Shown here piece by piece: positions 1 through 7,104 of a stretch of DNA of 48,831 nt (positions are counted from its first letter, which is position 1; each line of letters opens with the position of its first letter). The position numbers and the translations under genes were made by a program. The stretch is taken from the NCBI RefSeq assembly GCF_001984065.1, contig NZ_LYVP01000039.1, positions 1 through 48,831 of the forward strand, given 5' to 3'. The notes under the pieces are model-generated. The model worked only from the letters and a program-made list of their open reading frames with translations. It did not search any database and was not told the DNA's origin. The stretch is from Pseudomonas sp. KK4. GTDB taxonomy: Bacteria; Pseudomonadota; Gammaproteobacteria; Pseudomonadales; Pseudomonadaceae.

Positions 1-22
1 GTGGGAGCGGGCTTGCTCGCGA
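1..22. repeat. REP element, half, cut by window start
   Basis: The first bases read GTGGGAGCGGGCTTGCTCGC, one arm of the Pseudomonas REP/REPIN family found several more times in this window. The partner arm would lie to the left of base 1. It sits directly 3' of the pqqB stop codon, a typical place for such elements. Confidence 0.7.
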
Positions 23-34
23 AGAGGTCAGCCG

Positions 35-946
35 CTACAGCACAATACTCATGCCGTCATACGCCACTTCAACGTTACGCCTAACCAGCTCCGCCCGTTC
101 CGGCGAATCCTCATCGAGAATCGGGTTGGTGTTGTTGATGTGGATAAGCACCTTGCGCTGTTTGGGCAGTTGCTCCAGCACGTCGAGCATGCCGCCCGGG
201 CCGTTCTGCGCCAGGTGGCCCATCTCCCGGCCCGTGCGGGTGCCGACGCCGCGGCGCTGCATTTCGTCGTCGTCCCACAGTGTGCCGTCCACCAGCAGGC
301 AATCGCTGCCGGCCATCATTTGCAGCAAAGACGCATCGACCTTGCCCAGGCCCGGCGCATAGAACAGCTTGCCGCCAGTATTGAGGTCCTCGACGATCAG
401 GCCGATGTTGTCGCCCGGGTGAGGATCGAAGCGGTGCGGCGAATAGGGCGGTGCAGCGCTGCGCAGGGGCAACGGGGTGAAGCGCAGGTTCGGGCAGGCA
501 GAAATGCTGAAGCTGCGGTCCAGTTCGATACGGTTCCAGGTCAGGCCACCATTCCAGTGGTTGAGCATGTTGAACAGCGGGAAACCGGTGCTCAGGTCTT
601 CATGGACCATGTCGGTGCACCAGACCTGATGCGGGCAGCCTTCGCGCAGCATCAGCAGGCCGGTGGTGTGGTCGATCTGGCTGTCCATCAGGATGATCGC
701 GCCGATACCGGTGTCGCGCAGGGCCCGGCCCGGTTGCATCGGGGCGAAGCTCTGGAGTTGGGCGCGGATGTCCGGGGAGGTGTTGCACAGCACCCAGTTC
801 ACGCCGTCATCGGAAATCGCGATGGACGACTGGGTCCGCGCCTTGGCCCGCAGGCTGCCGTTGCGAAAGCCGGCGCAGTTCCCGCAGTTGCAGTTCCACT
901 GGGGGAAACCGCCGCCGGCGGCGGAACCTAGAATCTGGACGTACAT
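35..946 (-). CDS. pqqB: PQQ biosynthesis protein PqqB
   Basis: PqqB is a metallo-beta-lactamase-fold protein of the pyrroloquinoline quinone pathway; it is thought to oxidise the PqqA-derived tyrosine intermediate before the last step by PqqC. The 303-residue length is normal for the family. The N terminus reads [19 protein letters not shown] and continues into a CNCGNC cysteine cluster that binds structural zinc; further on is the [10 protein letters not shown] segment of the beta-lactamase fold, with the usual HxHxDH metal site degenerate, as in the family. A GGAG precedes the ATG by a few bases. It follows pqqA on the same strand with a terminator-like hairpin between them, so it is probably expressed at a fraction of pqqA. 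The stop is TAG, next to a REP half-site. No anomaly seen. Confidence 0.97.
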   Translation of the reverse strand: MYVQILGSAAGGGFPQWNCNCGNCAGFRNGSLRAKARTQSSIAISDDGVNWVLCNTSPDIRAQLQSFAPMQPGRALRDTGIGAIILMDSQIDHTTGLLMLREGCPHQVWCTDMVHEDLSTGFPLFNMLNHWNGGLTWNRIELDRSFSISACPNLRFTPLPLRSAAPPYSPHRFDPHPGDNIGLIVEDLNTGGKLFYAPGLGKVDASLLQMMAGSDCLLVDGTLWDDDEMQRRGVGTRTGREMGHLAQNGPGGMLDVLEQLPKQRKVLIHINNTNPILDEDSPERAELVRRNVEVAYDGMSIVL

Positions 947-970
947 GACGGCTCCATCATTTGAACGCTG

Positions 971-1000
971 AAAATAAAACGCCCCGGGGTCACCGAGGCG
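971..1000 (-). terminator. pqqA-pqqB attenuator hairpin
   Basis: On the minus strand an 8-bp stem CGCCTCGG/CCGGGGCG (one G-T pair) with a 5-base loop is followed directly by TTTTATTTT. This has the form of an intrinsic terminator. It lies after the pqqA stop and about 25 bases before the pqqB start, so it probably ends most pqqA transcripts and lets a minority read on. That would fit the need for an excess of PqqA substrate peptide over the enzymes. Confidence 0.65.
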
Positions 1001-1020
1001 CTGAAACCACGCGATATGAA

Positions 1021-1095
1021 TCAGCGGCTGGCGAAGTACATGGTGACTTCAAAGCCGATACGCAGGTCGGTGTAAGCAGGTTTGGTCCAGGCCAT
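1021..1095 (-). CDS. pqqA: PQQ precursor peptide PqqA
   Basis: This 24-residue ORF begins [20 protein letters not shown] and ends FASR, which is the PqqA peptide. The EVTMY core holds the glutamate (residue 16) and tyrosine (residue 20) that the radical SAM enzyme PqqE cross-links to make the PQQ skeleton. The ATG has a strong ribosome binding site (AAAGGAG, six bases upstream). It lies between pqqF and pqqB on the same strand. The AT-rich 130-base gap upstream suggests its own promoter, and a terminator-like hairpin follows it. It is too short for most gene callers but the match to the known peptide is unambiguous. Confidence 0.97.
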   Translation of the reverse strand: MAWTKPAYTDLRIGFEVTMYFASR

Positions 1096-1227
1096 GGGAG
1101 ACTCCTTTGGGTGATGAGACAGTTGAGACCTATACATATAGTCCACCTCCAGACAGAGATGTTCAGATAGTTAGGCAGCTATGTTACTCAAAATTTCAAA
1201 ATAGTTGGCTGAAAATGTACTGGAAGG
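1096..1227 (-). promoter_or_regulatory. pqqF-pqqA intergenic, probable pqqA promoter
   Basis: This 132-base gap is clearly more AT-rich than its surroundings. Reading on the minus strand it contains TATATGTATAGG about 40 bases before the pqqA ATG, a possible -10 region; no convincing -35 at 17-bp spacing could be fixed. An own promoter for pqqA would separate the highly needed peptide from the upstream pqqF. The exact start site is not determinable from sequence alone. Confidence 0.4.
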
Positions 1228-3669
1228 TTAATTGTCTCGTCGAAAGCGATCAGGGGTTGGCTGCCAGGGTGACCCTGGGCATGGCCCGCTGGACAGGCAG
1301 CGCCAACCACCCTCGGCCTGGATCAGGCGCTGCGCAGCGGTGATGAGCGCAGGTCGATCCAGCGCCAGAATCAACCCGGGCAGGCGCTTCAGATCAACCG
1401 ACGAACGGCCGGCCAGTTTGCTTTGCCAGAGCCATTCAGCCGCTTGGGCAAAGGGTAATTCGGTGCTGGCGAACTGATCAGCCAAAGCCTGGCGCAGGGG
1501 GATGAAATGCGCGTCATCGATAGCGTGGAGGGTCTGCGGCAACTCACTCAGGAACTGCTCGATGTGTCGCAGCAGATCCTGCGGCACGACGCCAGGCGAT
1601 TGCACGCCGAACAGCACCCCGGTCTGCCCGTGCAGTTGGCGCAATGTACTGAACACCGCGTAGCCGAGTTGCAATTGCACCCGCAAGCGCTGGTACAGCG
1701 GCGTCTGGCACAGGTGGGCCAGCAGGCGCCATGCGGCTTCGTCGGTGATGTCTGTGGAAGCCGACGGGCAATACAACAGCAACGCGTGCTCGGTTGATCC
1801 CGTCTTTAGCGTGCTCCACAGGCGTTGCCCGTGGATGGAGGGCGCAGGTGTCAGTTGGTGGTCCGGCGTGCCGGGTATGCGGCTCAGTGCCAGGCCCAGC
1901 GCCGCCTGGGTTTGAGCCGACAGGCCAATACCCAGGCCATCCCAGCGTGCACTCGACCAGAGTTGCTGCAGGTCATCCGACTCAACGGCTCGCTCTAGAA
2001 TGTGCGCGGGCAACGCCTGGAGCAGCTGTCGAATCGGCATCAAGGCTGGCTCATCCTGGGTGGAGGCGCTGTCGGGATGGGCCAGGGTTTTGAGTGCATG
2101 CTCCAGAACTGTGGGCATGGGTGCCTGAAGGCCGGTCATCTTCAGCAGCCATTCGTTACCGGATGCGCTGAAGGAAAAGTCCACCCCGGCCTGGCGGGCT
2201 TCTTCGCGCAACGTTTGCAGGCTGTTTTCCAGCCGAGACTGGAGCGTGCGGCAAGGTGCGGCCTCCAGGCGCCAGCGCAGGTACAACGCACCTTCTGCAC
2301 TGTTATCGGGTAGGGCTTGGCTGAATTGCATGGGCGAGCGTTCGCGGCGACCGCGAGAACGATCCTGGGCGAAGGTGCGCAGGCCACGGTGGGCGCTGGT
2401 CTGGCCGCGAATCAGCCCGGCGCTGGCTGCCGGCGCTTCGGTTCGCAAAAATGGGTTGGGCGTCGGCAGGTGCCACTGGCCGGTGAAATTATCCACAGCG
2501 CCGAGTTGTTTCAGGATCGCCTTCAGGGCCGTCGCGCCTTGTTCGGTCAACCCGATCGCTCGTTGTTCACTGTCCTGCCGTGCCAGTTGCAGCGCGCCGC
2601 TGACCTGCTGCTGGCGCTGGAGCATCACGTCATAGTCGTCGCGCAACCCGCGCCAGTCCTGCCGGGCGAAGAAACCCAGCCAGTCCAGCAACTGTTCGCG
2701 AATCGCTGCCGGCTGCCCGGGGGCGCTCAAGGACAATTCGACGTGCAACAAGGCTTGTCCGGAAAACTCGTACAGCACCGCTGCTTTCAGGCTGTCGGCC
2801 CACTTGCGCTGACGCAATTGGGCGATCAATCCGCCAGGTTTCGCAGCGTTCAACCAATGGCACAAAAACGCCAAGGCTTCGGGGGATGAATCAGGGAGTG
2901 CTTCAAGGGCGAACACCAGGTCCAGCCGATGCTCGCTCAGCTGTTGATAACGGCTGTCCGAAGCGCCCATCAAGGGCATGGTCGGCTGTTGGGCGACCGC
3001 ATTGCCTTGGGGAATGGCATCGGCGAATGACTGGGCCAGCGCCTTCAATGCGTCGAGCGATTGCGGGCCGGCCAGGCTCAGGGTCATCTGCCCGGTTTGA
3101 TAAAACCGCTGATGGAAATCCTTCAAGGCCTGCTGAAATTCGGGCTCTGATATCGGCAGGCTGTCACGGTTGCCGGCATGAAAGCCCTTCAACGGATGGG
3201 CGTCGGCCAGGCCCTCGAACAGCGCCATGTGCCGTTGGGCTGCCGCATCCTGCGACCAGGCGACGAACTCCGCGTGCAGCACTTCTCTTTCCCGCTGCTG
3301 GTCTTCCAGATTCATGCACGGATGGGCCAGCATGTCTGACAGACGCTCCAGCCCGCCGCTGAACGCCCCAGGCGGCAGCTCGAAAAAGTAGTCGGTGGTG
3401 CGTTCGCTGGTCCGCGCATTCACCTGCCCGCCGTGACGCTGCACATAGGCCATCAGCCCTTGGCTTGCGGGAAAACGCTCGGTACCGAGAAACAGCAGAT
3501 GCTCGAGAAAATGCGCCAGCCCCGGCCACGCCAGCGGCACGTCATGGCTGCCGGCGGCGACACGCAACGCGGCAGCGGCGCGCTTGAGCTCAGGCGCGTG
3601 ACGCAGCGTCACCCGCAGACCGTTGGCCAGGGTTTCAGTGTGGGGGCGGGGGTGATTCAGCGCGGGCAT
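1228..3669 (-). CDS. pqqF: PqqF, M16 family peptidase of PQQ synthesis
   Basis: PqqF is a zinc metalloprotease of the pitrilysin/insulinase family (M16) that, with PqqG in some species, trims the cross-linked PqqA peptide. The inverted zinc motif HFLEH is at residues 53-57, with a downstream glutamate-rich segment (EREVLHAEF) that supplies the third ligand. Length is 813 residues, about 90 kDa, with two M16 halves plus a C-terminal PqqF-type region, normal for Pseudomonas. I chose the ATG at 3669 over a GTG six bases upstream because GGAAG lies six bases before the ATG and directly abuts the GTG. It lies 48 bases downstream of davA and upstream of pqqA on the same strand. Its start codon lies inside a perfect 13-bp inverted repeat (separate entry). 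Confidence 0.93.
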   Translation of the reverse strand: MPALNHPRPHTETLANGLRVTLRHAPELKRAAAALRVAAGSHDVPLAWPGLAHFLEHLLFLGTERFPASQGLMAYVQRHGGQVNARTSERTTDYFFELPPGAFSGGLERLSDMLAHPCMNLEDQQREREVLHAEFVAWSQDAAAQRHMALFEGLADAHPLKGFHAGNRDSLPISEPEFQQALKDFHQRFYQTGQMTLSLAGPQSLDALKALAQSFADAIPQGNAVAQQPTMPLMGASDSRYQQLSEHRLDLVFALEALPDSSPEALAFLCHWLNAAKPGGLIAQLRQRKWADSLKAAVLYEFSGQALLHVELSLSAPGQPAAIREQLLDWLGFFARQDWRGLRDDYDVMLQRQQQVSGALQLARQDSEQRAIGLTEQGATALKAILKQLGAVDNFTGQWHLPTPNPFLRTEAPAASAGLIRGQTSAHRGLRTFAQDRSRGRRERSPMQFSQALPDNSAEGALYLRWRLEAAPCRTLQSRLENSLQTLREEARQAGVDFSFSASGNEWLLKMTGLQAPMPTVLEHALKTLAHPDSASTQDEPALMPIRQLLQALPAHILERAVESDDLQQLWSSARWDGLGIGLSAQTQAALGLALSRIPGTPDHQLTPAPSIHGQRLWSTLKTGSTEHALLLYCPSASTDITDEAAWRLLAHLCQTPLYQRLRVQLQLGYAVFSTLRQLHGQTGVLFGVQSPGVVPQDLLRHIEQFLSELPQTLHAIDDAHFIPLRQALADQFASTELPFAQAAEWLWQSKLAGRSSVDLKRLPGLILALDRPALITAAQRLIQAEGGWRCLSSGPCPGSPWQPTPDRFRRDN

Positions 3670-3700
3670 GGGCACTTCCAGAACAGTGAAGTGCCCATGC
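3666..3700 (-). promoter_or_regulatory. Hairpin that buries the pqqF start codon
   Basis: GCATGGGCACTTC (3666-3678) and GAAGTGCCCATGC (3688-3700) are a perfect 13-bp inverted repeat with a 9-base loop. In the minus-strand transcript the pqqF ATG and most of its ribosome binding site form the 3' arm. No U-tract follows, so it is not a standard terminator. By inference it would hold back pqqF translation unless opened by a ribosome, a protein or an RNA. Confidence 0.6.
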
Positions 3701-3717
3701 TAGCGGATAACCCGGGA

Positions 3718-4512
3718 TCAGCGCTTGTTCAGCGTGCCGTAAAGCTCCGGGCGGCGATCGATGAGGTAGCGATTGGCGGCGCGGGATTGGTCCATCAGTT
3801 GACGATCCAACTCCCCGACAATCAACGCTTCATCCAGGCCGGCCTGGGCAATGCGGCTGCCGTCCGGGGCGGCGATGCTGCTCTGGCCGCAGTACTGGAT
3901 ATCGCCTTCGTGCCCACAGTAGTTGGCATAGGCCACGTAGCACTGGTTTTCGAAGGCGCGGGAGCGAACGGTGACGTCAGCGATGAAATCGAAGGGAATC
4001 ATGTTCGCCGTCGGCACCAGGATCAGCTCGGCGCCTTCGATGGCCAGGCGCCGGGCGTTTTCCGGGAATTCCAGGTCGTAGCAGATCAGGAACCCGAGCT
4101 TCCAGCCGTTGAGTTCAACCACCGGAAACTCGTTGGTGCCGGGGCTGAACATCGAACGGTCGAGGTCGCCGAACAGGTGCGTCTTGCGGTAATTGCAGAC
4201 GCGCTCGCCCTGGGCATCGATCAACTGCACCGCGTTGTAGATCTGCCCATTCTCGGTGCGTTCGGGATAACCGTACAAAATGGCGATGCCAGTGGTGCGA
4301 GCGATGCGGGCAATCTGCTGCGCCGACTCACCGTTGTGCACTTCCGCCAGCACACTGACCGCATCCACGCCGATGTTGTACCCGGTCAGGAACATTTCGG
4401 GCAGCACCAGCAAATCGGCGCCTTTGGCTTCGTGCGCCAGTTGCTGCAGGCGTTGCAGGTTGCCGGCGACGTCCAAAGGCAGCGGTGGGCATTGGTAAAG
4501 GGCTACACGCAT
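3718..4512 (-). CDS. davA: 5-aminopentanamidase DavA (nitrilase superfamily)
   Basis: DavA hydrolyses 5-aminovaleramide to 5-aminovalerate and ammonia, the second step of the lysine monooxygenase route. The 264-residue protein is a C-N hydrolase with the catalytic triad visible: Glu39 in LPEMF, Lys110 in YRKTHLFG, and Cys144 in LICYDLEFPE. Length matches P. putida DavA as I remember it. It starts 13 bases after davB, with AGAGGA before the ATG, so the two are one transcription unit, and this pairing is the main support for the specific substrate. The family also includes other omega-amidases, so without the neighbour the call would be only a carbon-nitrogen hydrolase. The pqqF gene follows after 48 bases. 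Confidence 0.88.
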   Translation of the reverse strand: MRVALYQCPPLPLDVAGNLQRLQQLAHEAKGADLLVLPEMFLTGYNIGVDAVSVLAEVHNGESAQQIARIARTTGIAILYGYPERTENGQIYNAVQLIDAQGERVCNYRKTHLFGDLDRSMFSPGTNEFPVVELNGWKLGFLICYDLEFPENARRLAIEGAELILVPTANMIPFDFIADVTVRSRAFENQCYVAYANYCGHEGDIQYCGQSSIAAPDGSRIAQAGLDEALIVGELDRQLMDQSRAANRYLIDRRPELYGTLNKR

Positions 4513-4524
4513 CGGGGATTCCTC

Positions 4525-6207
4525 TTACTCGGGCAGGGCGATAGGGCCGATGTCTTTGAACACATCACCCGGGCCTGGGTTCTCTTTATGTGTCGATCCG
4601 CCGAAATGCTTCATGATGCCCCACACCGCGTTGAGCGAGGTCTGCACCGCGCCTTCGACCCAGGCTGGGGTCCAGGACACGTCGTCGCCGGCAATGAAAA
4701 TCCCGCGTTGCTCGGCCGGCATGTCGTCCTGCATGAAGTGCGCGTACATGCGCTGGTTATAACGGTAGTGGCCGGGCAGGGCGCCCTTGAAGGCACCGAG
4801 GAAGTGCGGGTCGGCTTCCCAGGACACGGTGATCGGGTCGCCGATGATGCGCGCGGCGATGTCGACCTTCGGGTAGATCTTTTTCAATGCATCCAGCGCC
4901 AGTTTCACGCGTTTTTCCACCGGGTGCGGCAGCATTTTCAGCGCGTCGCTCATCCACGAGTACGACAGGCAGATCACCCCTGGCTTGTCGTCGCCGTTAT
5001 CGAACAGATAGGTGCCGCGGGTCAGGCGATCGGTGAGGGTCATGCTCATCAGGTCGCGGCCGGTTTCCGGGTCCTTGTCCTTCCAGAACGGGCGGTCGAC
5101 CATCACGAAAGTTTTCGATGACTGCATGTAACGGGTGCGGTCGAGGGCCATCCACATTTTTTGCGAGAACAGGGTTTCATCGCATTCGATCTGGGTGGTC
5201 AGCAGCCAGCTCTGGCAGGTGGTCAGCACGGCGGCGTATTCACGGGTATCGCCATTGTTGTCGGTGACCGCAAAGCGGCCGTCCGGTGCATGGGCGATTT
5301 TCTTCACCCCTGAGCGCGGTGCGCCGCGGTGCAGCGACTTGAGGCTGGTGCCTTGCGGCCAGTGCACGCAGCGTTCCGGTACATGGCGCCAGATGCCCTG
5401 GGGCACTTGCTCGACGCCGCCGACCACCAAATGTTGGTGATCGTCGCAGTTGGTCATGACCACGCGGAAGATTTCCAGCATCGAGTTGGGGAAGTCAGAG
5501 TCCCAGCCGCCGGTGCCGAAACCGACCTGACCGAACACTTCGCGGTGATGGAACGACAGCTTGGCGAAGGCTTTGGAGGTGGCGACGAAGTCGTAGAAGG
5601 TGCGGTCGTCCCACAGTGGCACCAGGGTGTTCCACAATGCTTTCAAACGCGGTACGTCGCGGTCGCGAATGGCTTGCTGAATATCGGAAAACTGCGAACC
5701 GGCTTCGAGGGCGTCGGCCCAGGCGTCAGCCACTTCCTGGAACAGTGCAGGAAGATCCGCCAGTTTCTGTGCGTAATGAGTCTTGCCTTCCAGGTCGATG
5801 ACGGTACTGCCAGAGGCCGGTGTCAGCGGGTTTGGGAAGGGCTTGGTCTCCAGACCGAGTTTGTCGACGTAGTGATAGAACGCGGTGGACGAAACCGGAA
5901 ACCGCATGCCACCCAACTCGGCGACAATGCCATCGGTGCCATTGAACGCTTGGGAGCGCAGGCGGCCGCCCATTTTCGAGGCTTCATAGACGACGGGTTT
6001 GAGGCCCAGCTTCATCAGTTCGTAAGCGGCCACCAGCCCGGCGATCCCGGCGCCGACAATCGCCACTTCGGCACCGTGATGGTGCTCGGGAATGCTGCCC
6101 AGGCCAGCCGGGTGTTCGATCCAGTCGTCGAAGGCGAACGGGAAGTCCGGGCCGAAAATGGTGACTGGTTTCTTACCGTCTGCAGGGTGGCGATTGTGCT
6201 TGTTCAT
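4525..6207 (-). CDS. davB: L-lysine 2-monooxygenase DavB
   Basis: DavB is an FAD-dependent amine oxidase-fold enzyme that converts L-lysine with O2 to 5-aminovaleramide, CO2 and water. The 560-residue protein begins MNKHNRHPADGKKPVTIFGP and carries the dinucleotide-binding motif VAIVGAGIAGLVAAYEL near residue 50, then GGRLRSQAF and ELGGMRFP typical of monoamine oxidase/tryptophan 2-monooxygenase relatives. Near the C terminus GIFIAGDDVSWTPAWVEGA contacts FAD. I recognise it as almost colinear with the P. putida lysine monooxygenase. It heads davB-davA and is preceded by an Lrp-family gene on the same strand. The leader from 6208 to 6366 should hold the promoter; only a TATACT-like hexamer could be seen there. 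Tryptophan monooxygenase is an unlikely alternative. Confidence 0.92.
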   Translation of the reverse strand: MNKHNRHPADGKKPVTIFGPDFPFAFDDWIEHPAGLGSIPEHHHGAEVAIVGAGIAGLVAAYELMKLGLKPVVYEASKMGGRLRSQAFNGTDGIVAELGGMRFPVSSTAFYHYVDKLGLETKPFPNPLTPASGSTVIDLEGKTHYAQKLADLPALFQEVADAWADALEAGSQFSDIQQAIRDRDVPRLKALWNTLVPLWDDRTFYDFVATSKAFAKLSFHHREVFGQVGFGTGGWDSDFPNSMLEIFRVVMTNCDDHQHLVVGGVEQVPQGIWRHVPERCVHWPQGTSLKSLHRGAPRSGVKKIAHAPDGRFAVTDNNGDTREYAAVLTTCQSWLLTTQIECDETLFSQKMWMALDRTRYMQSSKTFVMVDRPFWKDKDPETGRDLMSMTLTDRLTRGTYLFDNGDDKPGVICLSYSWMSDALKMLPHPVEKRVKLALDALKKIYPKVDIAARIIGDPITVSWEADPHFLGAFKGALPGHYRYNQRMYAHFMQDDMPAEQRGIFIAGDDVSWTPAWVEGAVQTSLNAVWGIMKHFGGSTHKENPGPGDVFKDIGPIALPE

Positions 6208-6366
6208 GGCTGACCTTACTGGCGACCGGACGCGGGGGGCGCGTCTGAGTATAGGAAAAGATGGCAGCCATTCTAGAGAGCGTTAAACACGTTAATAAGA
6301 CGCAAAGTGTCGTCGTTTTGATGATTGCTTGGTCACTATGACGATCTATGTGTGCAATCTGTTGAA

Positions 6367-6456
6367 TGTGGGAGCGGGCTTGCTCGCGAAGGCGGTGTAT
6401 CAGTCGCCATGGAAGTCGACTGACGCGACGCCTTCGCGAGCAAGCCCGCTCCCACA
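6367..6456. repeat. REP doublet (REPIN)
   Basis: Two inverted copies, TGTGGGAGCGGGCTTGCTCG and CGAGCAAGCCCGCTCCCACA, flank a short centre that itself contains AGTCG...CGACT. The whole can fold as one long hairpin. It lies between the lrp stop and the davB leader and may separate their transcripts. Confidence 0.85.
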
Positions 6457-6467
6457 GGGGACCGCGT

Positions 6468-6929
6468 TCAGACTGGCTGTCCGCGATCGATCTTGCTGCT
6501 CAGGATGATCGAGGTGGTGGTCTTCTCCACGCCATCCACGCTGCCGATCTGATCCAGCAACTGATCCAGTTGCTCGGGCGAGTCCGTGCGCAGCCACGCC
6601 ACATAATCAAACTCGCCACTGACCGCACATAACTGCTGGACCTGCGCCATGGCACTGAGCCTGCGTAAAACCTCCTTGCCCGAGCGCGGTTGCACGGTGA
6701 TCCCCACATAAGCCTGCAGCCCGCCGTCCACCACTCGCTGACCCAGACGCACGCCGTAACCGGTGATCACTTTGGCTTTTTCCAGGCGCGCCAGGCGCGA
6801 CGTCACCGTGGTGCGGGCGATGCCCAACTGCCGGGCGAGCATGGCCACGCTTTCACGCGCATTGATCTGCAGGGCGGCGATGAGTTGGCGATCTATTTCG
6901 TCTAGAACGGGCGGGCGAGTGTCAGGCAA
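6468..6929 (-). CDS. Lrp/AsnC family transcriptional regulator
   Basis: A 153-residue Lrp-type regulator: an N-terminal helix-turn-helix (about residues 5-50, including MLARQLGIARTTVTSRLARL) and a C-terminal RAM/AsnC ligand-binding domain (AYVGITVQPRSG to the end). I prefer the TTG start at 6929, giving a PDTRPPVLDEIDRQL N terminus, because GGAG lies seven bases upstream and the length is then normal; an open frame runs further to 7010 but has no plausible site. Placed directly upstream of davB and divergent from gcd, it is a candidate lysine- or amino-acid-responsive regulator of davBA, which is inference from position only. A REP doublet separates it from davB, so it is probably its own transcript. 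Confidence 0.85.
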   Translation of the reverse strand: MPDTRPPVLDEIDRQLIAALQINARESVAMLARQLGIARTTVTSRLARLEKAKVITGYGVRLGQRVVDGGLQAYVGITVQPRSGKEVLRRLSAMAQVQQLCAVSGEFDYVAWLRTDSPEQLDQLLDQIGSVDGVEKTTTSIILSSKIDRGQPV

Positions 6930-7041
6930 GGGGCGTCTCCAGCGGCACAAAGCGATGTGTGAGCATGTTACAGGCACATCCCACGCAACGGAGGCTTGAT
7001 CTGAATTCATGACCGTTCATGCCCTTTTTGCCTGCGACAAT

Positions 7042-7070
7042 TTGCCATAAGTAACTAGGTAGTACATTAT
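7042..7070 (+). promoter_or_regulatory. Candidate sigma-70 promoter of gcd
   Basis: TTGCCA (7042-7047) and CATTAT (7065-7070) are spaced by 17 bases, in an AT-rich part of the lrp-gcd divergent region. A start near 7077 would give a leader of about 28 bases to the chosen gcd ATG. Based on consensus match only. Confidence 0.5.
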
Positions 7071-7104
7071 TTCGCGCTTGTCACAAATGGGGATATTTTC
7101 CGAC

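Noticed and set aside
32..931. Long plus-strand open frames opposite pqqB, dnaG, rpoD, rmcA, lptD and other genes
   Set aside because: They are antisense shadows produced by the high GC third-position bias of the real genes; none has protein-like content or a ribosome site.
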